DNA of 50,041 bases from an uncultured Prevotellaceae bacterium (GTDB taxonomy: Bacteria; Bacteroidota; Bacteroidia; Bacteroidales; Muribaculaceae), in assembly GCA_900317325.1 (NCBI GenBank), contig ONGE01000031.1:1-50041 (forward strand), in the 5' to 3' direction. A program made the translations under genes and the position numbers. Position 1 is the first letter of the stretch; each line of letters opens with the position of its first letter. The notes under the pieces are model-generated. The model made no database searches and was not told the DNA's origin. It was given only the letters and a program-made list of their open reading frames with translations. Shown here piece after piece: positions 9,118-17,116 of the stretch.

Positions 9118-9201
9118 GTTCAGTGAGGCTACGGCTTCGGGAACTGGTTGTCGTCAGTCCTCTTGTGGAACGGGATTGGAACTTGAGAAAACTTTTTTTG
9201 C

Positions 9202-11457
9202 ATGAAGAAGAACTTACTTGCGGTTGCCATTGCGATGGCAGCCACTGTTGCGGCAGCACAGCCTGCTGCAACCGACACGGTGCCTACTGTCGCCTTGAGT
9301 GAACTGGAGGTGCTTGGTACCCGTGCCAGCGAAAACACTCCCGTTGCGTTTACTAATCTCACCGGCAAGCAGCTGGCTGCCGAGAACCACGGCCTGGACA
9401 TCCCGTTCCTGCTGACGATGACCCCATCGGTCATCACTACCAGCGATGCGGGTGCCGGCGTTGGTTACACGTCGATGCGCGTGCGCGGTACCGATGCCAC
9501 CCGCATCAACATCACGGTGAACGATATCCCCCAGAACGATGCCGAGAGCCACAGCATCTATTGGGTGAACACGCCCGACTTCGCTTCGTCGGTGCGCGAC
9601 ATCCAGGTGCAGCGTGGCGCGGGCACCTCGACCAACGGATCGGGTGCATTCGGTGGCAGCGTGAATCTGCGCACCCAGAGTTTCTCGCGCGAGGCCTATG
9701 CCGACTTCTCGGGCAGCTACGGCTCTTTCAATACCAACAAGGAAACCCTGCGTGTGGGTACCGGTTTGTTGGGCGACCATTGGTCCATCGAGGCCCGCTT
9801 GTCGCACATCGGTAGCGACGGCTACCGTGACCGTGCCAGCAGCGAAATGGTGAGCTACTTCGGGCAGCTGGGATATTTCAACAACCGCACGTCGTTGCGT
9901 TTCATCACCTTTGGTGGTAAAGAGGATACCTATCACGCCTGGGACGGCATCAGCCGCGACGACCTCACGGAGAACCGCACCTACAACCCCAACGGCGAAA
10001 TCAAGCACGACGGCAAGGTGACGGGCTTCTACAAGGATCAGAAGGACATCTACCGCCAGACCCACTACCAGCTCATCTTGGACCAGAGCTTCAATCCGTT
10101 GTGGAAACTCAAAGTGGCGCTGCACTACACCAACGGTTCTGGCTATTATCAGGAGTACAAGAATGCCCGCACGCTCAAGGAGTATGCCCTGCAGCCACTG
10201 GTGACGGCCGGAGGTACCGTCAAGAAGGCCAGCCTGGTGCGCAAGAAATGCGTGAACAGCGACTTCGGTGGCGGCGTGTTCTCACTGCAGTACAGCGGAG
10301 AAAAGCTGGCAGCCACACTGGGCGGCGGCATCAACCGCTACAGCAACGACCACTACGGTCAGGTCATCTGGGTCGAGAACTACACCAGCCCTTTGGACCC
10401 TGATCACGAGTACTACCGTAACAACGGCCGCAAGACCGATTTCAACATTTATATAAAAGGTAACTACTTTATCACGCGCGGTCTGAGCGCCTATGCCGAC
10501 CTGCAGTACCGCCACATCGGTTACCGCATCACGGGCAACAACGACAAGTGGGACTGGACCGCCGACCCCGAGCGTCTGCAAGCCCTCAATATCGACGAGC
10601 CCTTTAATTTCTTCAACCCCAAGGCTGGTCTCAACTGGCAGATCGACCCCAAGAACCGTGTCTATGCCTCGTTTGCCGTGGCCCAGAAGGAGCCCACGCG
10701 CAACAACTACACCGACGGCTTGTTCCTGGAGCATCCCACGAGCGAAAAACTCTATGACTGGGAAGCCGGTTACGAGTTCCGCTCGGGCCGTTTCTTGTTC
10801 AGTACCAACCTTTACTACATGAACTACAAGGACCAGCTCGTGCTCAACGGCAAGATCAACGAGATCGGTGAACTCATGGCCGAGAACGTGGACAAGAGCT
10901 ACCGCATGGGTGTCGAGCTGCTGGCTGGTATGCACTTCACCGACTGGTTGCGCTGGGACGTGAACGCCACGCTGAGCCGCAACCGCATCAAGGACTATGT
11001 GGGCTATGTGAGCGACTATGACGCCGACAGTTGGGATGACATGTGGACCCAGACCGCCATCGAGAAGGGCAACACCACCATCGCCTTCTCGCCCAGCTTG
11101 ACCTTGGGCAGCATGATTGCCTTTGACTACAAGGGCTTCACCGCCTCGCTGATGTCACAGTATGTGTCGCGCCAGTACCTCGACAACTTTGAGCGCAAGG
11201 AGGATTCGCTGGATCCCTATTTCGTCAACAACCTGGATCTGGCCTACACCTTCAAGCTGCCGAGTATCCGCAGCATCACAGTGGGAGCTACCATCTACAA
11301 CCTGTTCAACGAGAAGTACGAGACCAACGGCTACTCCCAGACCTGCGCCCTCTATCCCGGCGGCAGCAAGGACAGCAGTTACAGCCTCTACAGCGATCCT
11401 CGCTTCTATCCCATGGCCGGCATCAACGCCCAGGGCTACATAACCCTGAGATTCTAA
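9202..11457 (+). CDS. TonB-dependent outer-membrane receptor, probably for thiamine
   Basis: This 751-residue protein would pull a scarce substrate through the outer membrane using TonB energy. A signal peptide (about 1-20, ending VAAAQ) is followed by a plug domain (about 40-165, with SMRVRGTDATRINITVND, VQRGAGTSTNGSGAFGGSVNL) and a 22-strand-type barrel with alternating aromatic strands, ending in the C-terminal aromatic signature INAQGYITLRF. The TPP riboswitch upstream and pnuT downstream point to thiamine or a phosphorylated form; this is inferred from context, as known for Bacteroidetes thiamine loci. ATG at 9202 immediately precedes the Lys-rich signal peptide. There is no SusD partner. 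Confidence 0.9.
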   Translation: MKKNLLAVAIAMAATVAAAQPAATDTVPTVALSELEVLGTRASENTPVAFTNLTGKQLAAENHGLDIPFLLTMTPSVITTSDAGAGVGYTSMRVRGTDATRINITVNDIPQNDAESHSIYWVNTPDFASSVRDIQVQRGAGTSTNGSGAFGGSVNLRTQSFSREAYADFSGSYGSFNTNKETLRVGTGLLGDHWSIEARLSHIGSDGYRDRASSEMVSYFGQLGYFNNRTSLRFITFGGKEDTYHAWDGISRDDLTENRTYNPNGEIKHDGKVTGFYKDQKDIYRQTHYQLILDQSFNPLWKLKVALHYTNGSGYYQEYKNARTLKEYALQPLVTAGGTVKKASLVRKKCVNSDFGGGVFSLQYSGEKLAATLGGGINRYSNDHYGQVIWVENYTSPLDPDHEYYRNNGRKTDFNIYIKGNYFITRGLSAYADLQYRHIGYRITGNNDKWDWTADPERLQALNIDEPFNFFNPKAGLNWQIDPKNRVYASFAVAQKEPTRNNYTDGLFLEHPTSEKLYDWEAGYEFRSGRFLFSTNLYYMNYKDQLVLNGKINEIGELMAENVDKSYRMGVELLAGMHFTDWLRWDVNATLSRNRIKDYVGYVSDYDADSWDDMWTQTAIEKGNTTIAFSPSLTLGSMIAFDYKGFTASLMSQYVSRQYLDNFERKEDSLDPYFVNNLDLAYTFKLPSIRSITVGATIYNLFNEKYETNGYSQTCALYPGGSKDSSYSLYSDPRFYPMAGINAQGYITLRF

Positions 11458-11467
11458 CTCTCCATCT

Positions 11468-11533
11468 CACGCTAAGCCGCAAAGGCGCTAAGCTTTAATA
11501 TGATCTTCGCGTCTTCGCGCCTTAGCGTGGGGC
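11468..11533. repeat. Inverted octamer element between receptor gene and pnuT
   Basis: CACGCTAAG (11468-11476) pairs with CTTAGCGTG (11521-11529); the interior contains partly complementary octamers (CCGCAAAGGCGCTAAG, TTCGCGTC, TTCGCGCC) and the right edge is GCGTGGGGC. It belongs to the same family as 5490-5550. It lies inside the predicted thiamine operon, so pnuT would be read through it. Confidence 0.6.
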
Positions 11534-11589
11534 TGGTGATGCAGATGCCCATTTGACTAATTTGTCTAATTTGCCCAATAGGTTCAGTG

Positions 11590-12222
11590 ATGGAAGCAAT
11601 TGTTCAATATTTCAGTGACTTCACCTTGGTCAAGGCCATCGATATGGCTGGCCTGGTGCTGGGACTCATCTACCTGTGGCTGGAGTTCAAAGCCAGCATC
11701 TGGCTGTGGCTTGTGAGTGTCATCATGCCCATCGTCCACGGTTACCTGTACTGGGCCCGTGGCCTGTATGCCGACTTCGGCATGGAGGTCTATTACGTCC
11801 TGGCAGCCATCTATGGCTACGCCATGTGGCGGTGGAGCCGCAGCCGCGCTGTAGAGACGCAAGATCTTGCGTCTCCCTCCAATGGGGAACTCCCCATCAC
11901 CCGTTTCCCATTGCGGCGCGTGCTGCCCGTGACCCTCATCGGCTTGGCGCTCTGGGCCGTGATTTATTGGATTCTGATTACCTTTACCGACAGCAGCGTG
12001 CCCCTCTGCGACAGCTTCACCACCGCCTTGAGCATGGTGGCCCTGTGGGCGTTGGCCCAGAAGTATGCCGAGCAATGGCTCCTCTGGCTCGTCGTCGATG
12101 CCGTGTGCACCATCCTCTACATCTACAAGCAGATTCCTTTCACCGCCTGCCTCTACGCCTTCTACACCGTGATGGCCGTCCTGGGCTACCGCCAGTGGCT
12201 CAAAAAAATCCCCACCACCTAA
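11590..12222 (+). CDS. pnuT: PnuT-type thiamine transporter (PnuC family)
   Basis: This is a 210-residue inner-membrane facilitator of the PnuC/PnuT fold with about seven hydrophobic helices (for example LAGLVLGLIYLWLEF, IWLWLVSVIMPIVHGYLYW, LLWLVVDAVCTILYIY). Family hallmarks are the WxxW-type aromatic pairs and the VDAVCTILYIYK segment. PnuT moves thiamine, which is trapped inside by phosphorylation; assignment to thiamine rather than nicotinamide riboside rests on the upstream TPP riboswitch and TonB receptor. An in-frame GTG precedes the ATG at 11590; the ATG is preferred. A 22-bp perfect palindrome lies inside the coding sequence in a cytoplasmic loop (residues about 89-96). No thiamine pyrophosphokinase gene follows. 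Confidence 0.85.
   Translation: MEAIVQYFSDFTLVKAIDMAGLVLGLIYLWLEFKASIWLWLVSVIMPIVHGYLYWARGLYADFGMEVYYVLAAIYGYAMWRWSRSRAVETQDLASPSNGELPITRFPLRRVLPVTLIGLALWAVIYWILITFTDSSVPLCDSFTTALSMVALWALAQKYAEQWLLWLVVDAVCTILYIYKQIPFTACLYAFYTVMAVLGYRQWLKKIPTT
11854..11875. repeat. Perfect 22-bp palindrome inside pnuT
   Basis: The two 11-bp arms GAGACGCAAGA and TCTTGCGTCTC are exact complements with no loop. The encoded residues (ETQDLAS) fall in a loop that is longer than usual in this family. Similar GAGACGCAA/TTGCGTCTC palindromes occur as dispersed repeats in other genomes (recollection, not checked), so this may be an in-frame insertion of a small repeat. Confidence 0.6.
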
Positions 12223-12241
12223 TTAAAAACAACTACATTAT

Positions 12242-12378
12242 AAAGGAAAACAATAAATACAACAAACACAATTAATTGTAAATCAGTAATTTGTGTTTCA
12301 TGTACTTCTTGTTTTCCTTTTATTTGTACGCGGATGCCTAAAAAATACTCTTAGCGCCTTAGCGCCTTAGCGTGGGGA
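12242..12378. repeat. Composite repeat: long inverted repeat plus octamer array, left of the C10 gene
   Basis: Arms 12242-12271 and 12291-12320 pair at 26 of 30 positions (AAAGGAAAACAATAAATACA...). The right arm runs into CCTTTTAT, then CGGATGCC and an octamer array TTAGCGCC-TTAGCGCC-TTAGCGTG-GGG (about 12354-12377). The same order of parts occurs in the same orientation to the right of the C10 gene (14923-15053). The 257-nt gap before the C10 gene holds otherwise only its promoter. Confidence 0.7.
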
Positions 12379-12432
12379 TTGTATCATGGCTCTTTTTTGA
12401 CCGATGTTAGTAGGGATTAAGCAGATTTTTAC

Positions 12433-12440
12433 TAACTTTG
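12433..12440 (+). promoter_or_regulatory. -7 box of the C10 peptidase gene
   Basis: TAACTTTG matches TAnnTTTG 39 nt upstream of the ATG at 12480. A -33 box at the standard spacing is not clear, so an activator may be needed. Confidence 0.55.
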
Positions 12441-12479
12441 TAGCCACTATTAACATCAACCGATAAAAAACACTGCATT

Positions 12480-14870
12480 ATGAGATTACTTCTTGCACTT
12501 GTTGCCATCTTGTTGACGGCGACTCAGGCTTTCACTGCCAACGTCGATGAGGCGACTGCCCGAGCCCAGGCGCAGCATTTCCTGAACACCTTGTCTGCCC
12601 AAGGCAAAATGACGGCTCCCGCCCAGGGAGACCTCAAGATTGCCCATATCGAGAGAAACACGGGAAATGTGGCTCTCCCGGTCTATTACATCTTTAACAG
12701 CGAACAGGGTTTCATCATCGTCTCGGGTGATGACCGTGCCCAGGCAATCCTTGCCCATGGTGACCGCCCCCTGGACGTGAACAGCATGCCCGAGAACATG
12801 AAGTACTGGTTGAGCACCTATAAGCGTCAACTCGAATTCCTGCAGGCCCATCCCGGTTTGGTCGTCGATATGCCGAAATCTGCCAAGAATCTCAAGTTAC
12901 CTACCTCAATCGCTCCGTTGCTCACCGCCGAATGGGATCAGGATGAGCCCTATTTCAACTATTGCCCTGTCTATGACGGTGCACACTGCCTGACGGGCTG
13001 CCCGGCCACCTCGCTGTCGATGGTGTTCTACTACTGGAAGTACCCCAAGAATCCCACGCCCGAGGTTCCCGCCTATATTTCATCGAGCATCAACACCCAG
13101 GTGCCGGCATTGCCGTCCATCACGTTTGACTGGGACAACATGCTGGACAAGTACACGGGCAATTACACCACAGCCCAGGCCGATGCCGTCGCATGGCTCA
13201 TGCGCTATGTCGGCCAGGTGGAACACATGGATTACAACGTCTCGATCAGTGGAGCCCAGGCTCAAGACATCCTGCGTGCCGTGAAGTTCTTCGGCTATGA
13301 CGAGGATGCCGAGGTCGTTTATAAGGCGATAGCCGACAACTTTGGCAACGAGACCCCGAACTACACCGACGAGGAGTGGGCCGAGATACTCCAGACCGAA
13401 TTGAGCGAGGGCCGTCCGCTGGTCTATTGCGCCTACGATTACGACAGTTGGACCGGTTGGTCGGGCCATGCCTTCAATGTGGATGGCTATAATACTGCCG
13501 ACAACACTTATCATGTGAACTGGGGATGGAGCGGTAATGGCAACGGTGACTTTGCGCTCAATGCCTTCTACCATGGTGGTCTCACCTTCAATGTGGAACA
13601 GGCGATCATCAAGGGGTTGCAGCCCCATGTAACCACCCCCACCATCAGGGTCGTTCCCACCCAGCTGGACCTGTCGGCCTATGCCGAGCAGACCGCGACC
13701 GCTTCTTTCACTGTCAAGGGCAAGGCGCTCACGGGTGACGTGTCGTTGACGCTCAACGACGAGAACGGGGTGTTCTCGCTGGATGCCACCAGCTTCGCTC
13801 CGGAGCAGATCGAAGAGGCCCATGAGGTTATCGTGACCTATTCTCCCATGTTCAGCGGCAACCATGAGGCGACTGTGACCTTGAGCAGTCCCGGTGCCGA
13901 GGATGTTGTCGTCACCCTGAATGGCGTCTCCACGCTGGAAACCTATGCCCCCGTGATGCAGCCGGCCGACAGCGCTTATATCAACCTGACCTCGTTCCGT
14001 GCCGATTGGACCGACCTGACCGCTGCCAAGTATGTGGACAGTTACACCCTTGAGGTAAATACCAAGCCGGGCACCACCCTGATTGACCAGGCCGACTGGA
14101 GTGGGAATGTCGAAGACCCCACCAACTACTCCAACAATCCCGATTTCCTGATGCCCGAGGGCTGGACTTTCGAGGGCTCGGCCATCTGGAGTGAGAATGC
14201 AAGCATTTCGATCAATAACCGCAGTTCGTTGATTACACCCGTCTATGACTTGGCGGGTTATGAAAAGGTGACTGTGGTGATTACTGCCAAGTCGATTTCC
14301 AAGACCAGCAGTTCGAAATTCACCATCTCGACAGGCACCGACAGCTACGAGGTCACCTGTCCCGGCGGAACAGAATTCAAGACCTATGTTGTGGAACTTA
14401 ATTGCGAGGAGATGGACCAACTCACCTTTGCTGGCACGAGAAACTATCCCCAGTTCCAAAAGATTCTGATTTATGCCGGCGAACTTGACGAGAATAGCCT
14501 TCGCGACGTTGTCGAGGAGGGCGATGCCAGCAGCCGTCTTGTCACGGGTATCACGGGCAAGAACTATACTGTGGACGGTCTCACATCCGGCGGCACGTTC
14601 TACTACAGGGTCAAGGCCCACTATGTTGACGGCACGTCCAGCGACTGGACCAAGAGCGAGAAGATAACCCTGTTCGAGAACACCCATAATTATGAACGGG
14701 GCGATGTGAACCACGATGGATCCATTAACATCAGCGACGTCGTCGCCTTGATTAACGGTGAACTCTCAGGCGGTGGCTACTGTGACATCTGCTGCGACGT
14801 GAATGGCGACGGTGCAGTCTCGATCAGCGACGTCACCACTCTGATCAACCTCGTGCTCGCAGGTCATTGA
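12480..14870 (+). CDS. Secreted C10-family (streptopain-like) cysteine peptidase with dockerin-like C-terminus
   Basis: This is a 796-residue exported protease. Residues 1-20 are a signal peptide. Residues about 20-140 resemble the C10 inhibitory propeptide (FNSEQGFIIVSGDDRAQAILAHGD). The catalytic domain has the nucleophile Cys174 in TGCPATSLSMVFYYWKYP and the His330 in SGHAFNVDGY, followed by HVNWGWSGNGNGDF; spacing is close to streptopain. Two beta-sandwich regions follow (an Ig-like region about 390-485 and a fibronectin-III-like/jelly-roll region about 490-735). The C-terminus holds two dockerin-like loops (GDVNHDGSINISDV, CDVNGDGAVSISDV). Known relatives include SpeB, interpain and Bacteroides Bfp proteases, which need cleavage of the propeptide. 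Substrate is unknown. It is flanked by two composite repeats and stands alone. Confidence 0.9.
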   Translation: MRLLLALVAILLTATQAFTANVDEATARAQAQHFLNTLSAQGKMTAPAQGDLKIAHIERNTGNVALPVYYIFNSEQGFIIVSGDDRAQAILAHGDRPLDVNSMPENMKYWLSTYKRQLEFLQAHPGLVVDMPKSAKNLKLPTSIAPLLTAEWDQDEPYFNYCPVYDGAHCLTGCPATSLSMVFYYWKYPKNPTPEVPAYISSSINTQVPALPSITFDWDNMLDKYTGNYTTAQADAVAWLMRYVGQVEHMDYNVSISGAQAQDILRAVKFFGYDEDAEVVYKAIADNFGNETPNYTDEEWAEILQTELSEGRPLVYCAYDYDSWTGWSGHAFNVDGYNTADNTYHVNWGWSGNGNGDFALNAFYHGGLTFNVEQAIIKGLQPHVTTPTIRVVPTQLDLSAYAEQTATASFTVKGKALTGDVSLTLNDENGVFSLDATSFAPEQIEEAHEVIVTYSPMFSGNHEATVTLSSPGAEDVVVTLNGVSTLETYAPVMQPADSAYINLTSFRADWTDLTAAKYVDSYTLEVNTKPGTTLIDQADWSGNVEDPTNYSNNPDFLMPEGWTFEGSAIWSENASISINNRSSLITPVYDLAGYEKVTVVITAKSISKTSSSKFTISTGTDSYEVTCPGGTEFKTYVVELNCEEMDQLTFAGTRNYPQFQKILIYAGELDENSLRDVVEEGDASSRLVTGITGKNYTVDGLTSGGTFYYRVKAHYVDGTSSDWTKSEKITLFENTHNYERGDVNHDGSINISDVVALINGELSGGGYCDICCDVNGDGAVSISDVTTLINLVLAGH

Positions 14871-14922
14871 TTGACTTGAGTTGTTGCCAGTGACTAAAAA
14901 CAAACCCCACTGAGCACAATAA

Positions 14923-15053
14923 GAAGACAATAAGTACAATAAATACAAAGCAATCCAGTGTGGAACTTTGTATTTATTGTACTTATTGTCTTCCTTTTAT
15001 ATATGTGAGGATGCCGCTTAATTGCTTCGCGTCTTCGCGTCTTTGCGTGGGGC
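14923..15053. repeat. Composite repeat: 28-bp perfect inverted repeat plus octamer array, right of the C10 gene
   Basis: Arms 14923-14950 and 14966-14993 are perfect complements over 28 bp (GAAGACAATAAGTACAATAA...) around a 15-nt loop. CCTTTTAT, GAGGATGCC and octamers TTCGCGTC-TTCGCGTC-TTTGCGTG-GGGC (to 15053) follow. It is the better-preserved partner of 12242-12378. The stem starts about 50 nt after the C10 stop and could end transcription on either strand. Confidence 0.75.
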
Positions 15054-15096
15054 TTTCAGGCTTCTCAGTTGTTCAAGGTGTTTAATTGAGTGGTGT

Positions 15097-17022
15097 CTAG
15101 GTATGCGGGTGGCGGAGGGCTTGGATGTAGTCGTAGAGGCGCTTGTAGAACGGGTGGCGCGTCATCGTGGGGGCATCGCCCAGGATGAAGAGTTTCATGC
15201 GGGCGCGGGTCATGGCCACATTCATGCGGCGCAGGTCGCGCAGGAAGCCGATCTGCCCCTTGTCGTTGGCGCGTACCAGCGAGATGATGATGACGTCGCG
15301 CTCCTGGCCCTGGAAACCATCCACGGTGTTGATGGATATCAGGTGGCGGAAGGGCTTGAAAAAGGCACGTTTCTTGATCAGGCGTTTGAGGTATTGCACC
15401 TGGGCGCGGTAGGGCGAGATGATGCCCACGTCGATGCGGTCATCGAGGATGCGCTGGTTGCCGATGCGCTGAAAATAGATCTGCAGCAGACTCAAGGTCA
15501 GGTTGGCCTCGCCCTTGTTGACGCGTCCGAACGTCTCCCCGATGAACTGCTCCCTGAAGTTGTCCTTCTCATCCTCGCCCAACTCAATCTCCGAGGTGTC
15601 GAACCACAGGATGGGGGCATCGCCCTCGTGGATGAGCTGGTGGGCGACCTCGGGGGCCGACTTCATCTGGCCATGATAGAAATAGTCGCTGCTGAACTGC
15701 ATGATTTCGTCGTTCATGCGGTATTGCACCTGCAGCAGCGAGACACACTCGGGCTTGTTGTCGACAATGCGTTCCATCAGCGTCTTGCCCAGGCCGCCTT
15801 TCAGGGCATCGAGGCTCTTGACCGTGGGCGGTAGCTGGCAATGGTCGCCGGCCAGGATCACGCGGTTGGCACGACGGATGGGAATCCAGCATGCCGCTTC
15901 AAGCGCCTGGGCTGCCTCGTCGATGAAGACGGTGCCGAACTTCTGGCCGTCAAGCAGTTTGTTGCCCGCTCCCACGAGGGTCGAGGCAATGACGCGCGCC
16001 TGCCCGAAGATGTCGGCGTTGATGCGCACCTCAAACTCGATGGCCTGCTCCTTGAGGCGCTCGATCTTCTGGTGGAAGCGCTCGCCGCTCTCGCGACGGC
16101 GCCGCCGCATCTCGCGTATGGTGCGCCTGATTTGCCACAGCTTGGGGTAGTCAGGATGGTCGGCAAAGCGGTGCTCGTAGGTGAAACCGAGCATCTTGTC
16201 GTTGACGCGCGTGGGGTTGCCGAGCCGCAGCACGGGGATGCCGCAGTCCACCAGTTTCTCGCTGATCCAGTCCACGGCGGTATTGCTCTGGGCGCACACG
16301 AGCACCTGAGTCTCACGCATCAGCGTCTCGTTGATGGCCTCGACCAGTGTCGTCGTCTTGCCCGTGCCGGGAGGGCCGTGCAGCACTCGCACGTCCTTGG
16401 ACCGCAGTACATCGTTCACTGCCCGTTCCTGGCTCGTGTTCAGCCACGGGAACCTTATGGCGTCGAAGGTGAATGTCGCTGCTGGTTGGTGAGAGTAGAA
16501 CAGATCGCGCAGATAGGCCAGGCGAGTGCCTTTGGCATTCATCACCCGGTCCATGGCATCGAACATGATGCGGAAACTTGTCTCGTCGAAAAACAGCTGC
16601 ACTCCCACGGGCGACGGGGCATTCTGCAGTTCCAGCGTATGCCCCTCGGGGATGGCGACGACCATGCGGTCGCCGTCGACATAGGAAATGGTCCCTGTAA
16701 AGTTGAAATAACGGATATGGCTTGCCTGTTTCAAGTCGCCCTCGGCCGCATCAACGCTGAAGAACACCACCGGCTTGCCGTACTCAAAGTTGTGGTCAAT
16801 CTCCTCGTCGGCCTTACGCGTCACCTCGATGCAGTACTGGTTGAGCGAGTTGTAGTAGGTGCGGCCCATGTGCAGCGGGTACCAAGCGTCGCCACGCGTC
16901 ACCTTGCGTGCCAGCCCCATGGTCTCGGTGTGCAGGCGGTAGGCCTCCTTCTCCTCCTGGTATTCCAGTTGGAGCAGGTGCCGTTGCTGTTGCAGTTGCG
17001 CTATGGCCGACGTGTTACTCAT
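15097..17022 (-). CDS. Superfamily 1 DNA/RNA helicase, UPF1/IGHMBP2-like
   Basis: This is a 641-residue cytoplasmic ATP-dependent helicase. An N-terminal coiled, beta-barrel-containing region (about 1-190) precedes Walker A GPPGTGKT (216-223), Walker B VFIDEAAQA, motif III GDHCQLPPTV, VQYRMN (motif IV), TVDGFQGQERDVIII (motif V) and NVAMTRARMKLFILG (motif VI). Motif spacing fits the UPF1/SMUBP2 branch. The biological target in Bacteroidetes is not known. The frame is open further up through a TTG, but ATG at 17022 follows AGGAT, and a -7 box (TACCTTTG) sits at 17044-17051, which leaves only a short leader. It is the last gene before the composite repeat. Confidence 0.88.
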   Translation of the reverse strand: MSNTSAIAQLQQQRHLLQLEYQEEKEAYRLHTETMGLARKVTRGDAWYPLHMGRTYYNSLNQYCIEVTRKADEEIDHNFEYGKPVVFFSVDAAEGDLKQASHIRYFNFTGTISYVDGDRMVVAIPEGHTLELQNAPSPVGVQLFFDETSFRIMFDAMDRVMNAKGTRLAYLRDLFYSHQPAATFTFDAIRFPWLNTSQERAVNDVLRSKDVRVLHGPPGTGKTTTLVEAINETLMRETQVLVCAQSNTAVDWISEKLVDCGIPVLRLGNPTRVNDKMLGFTYEHRFADHPDYPKLWQIRRTIREMRRRRRESGERFHQKIERLKEQAIEFEVRINADIFGQARVIASTLVGAGNKLLDGQKFGTVFIDEAAQALEAACWIPIRRANRVILAGDHCQLPPTVKSLDALKGGLGKTLMERIVDNKPECVSLLQVQYRMNDEIMQFSSDYFYHGQMKSAPEVAHQLIHEGDAPILWFDTSEIELGEDEKDNFREQFIGETFGRVNKGEANLTLSLLQIYFQRIGNQRILDDRIDVGIISPYRAQVQYLKRLIKKRAFFKPFRHLISINTVDGFQGQERDVIIISLVRANDKGQIGFLRDLRRMNVAMTRARMKLFILGDAPTMTRHPFYKRLYDYIQALRHPHT

Positions 17023-17043
17023 ATCCTCGTGCTTTTTCACCCA

Positions 17044-17051
17044 CAAAGGTA
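17044..17051 (-). promoter_or_regulatory. -7 box of the helicase gene
   Basis: The minus strand reads TACCTTTG, an exact TAnnTTTG match about 22 nt upstream of ATG 17022. It rules out the upstream TTG as a start codon. Confidence 0.6.
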
Positions 17052-17116
17052 ATCATTTTTCTCTTTTGCCGAGGCTGTGTAGTTGCTCTGGTCGTCCCTA
17101 CGGGGCTTTCTTTTGT

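Noticed and set aside
13080-14714. A 544-codon minus-strand frame opposite the C10 peptidase
   Set aside because: No family features; produced by codon bias of the real gene, which has the catalytic Cys and His and dockerin-like loops.
14923-14993. Terminal inverted repeats of an insertion sequence
   Set aside because: The arms are only 15 nt apart and no transposase lies between or near them; they form one hairpin.
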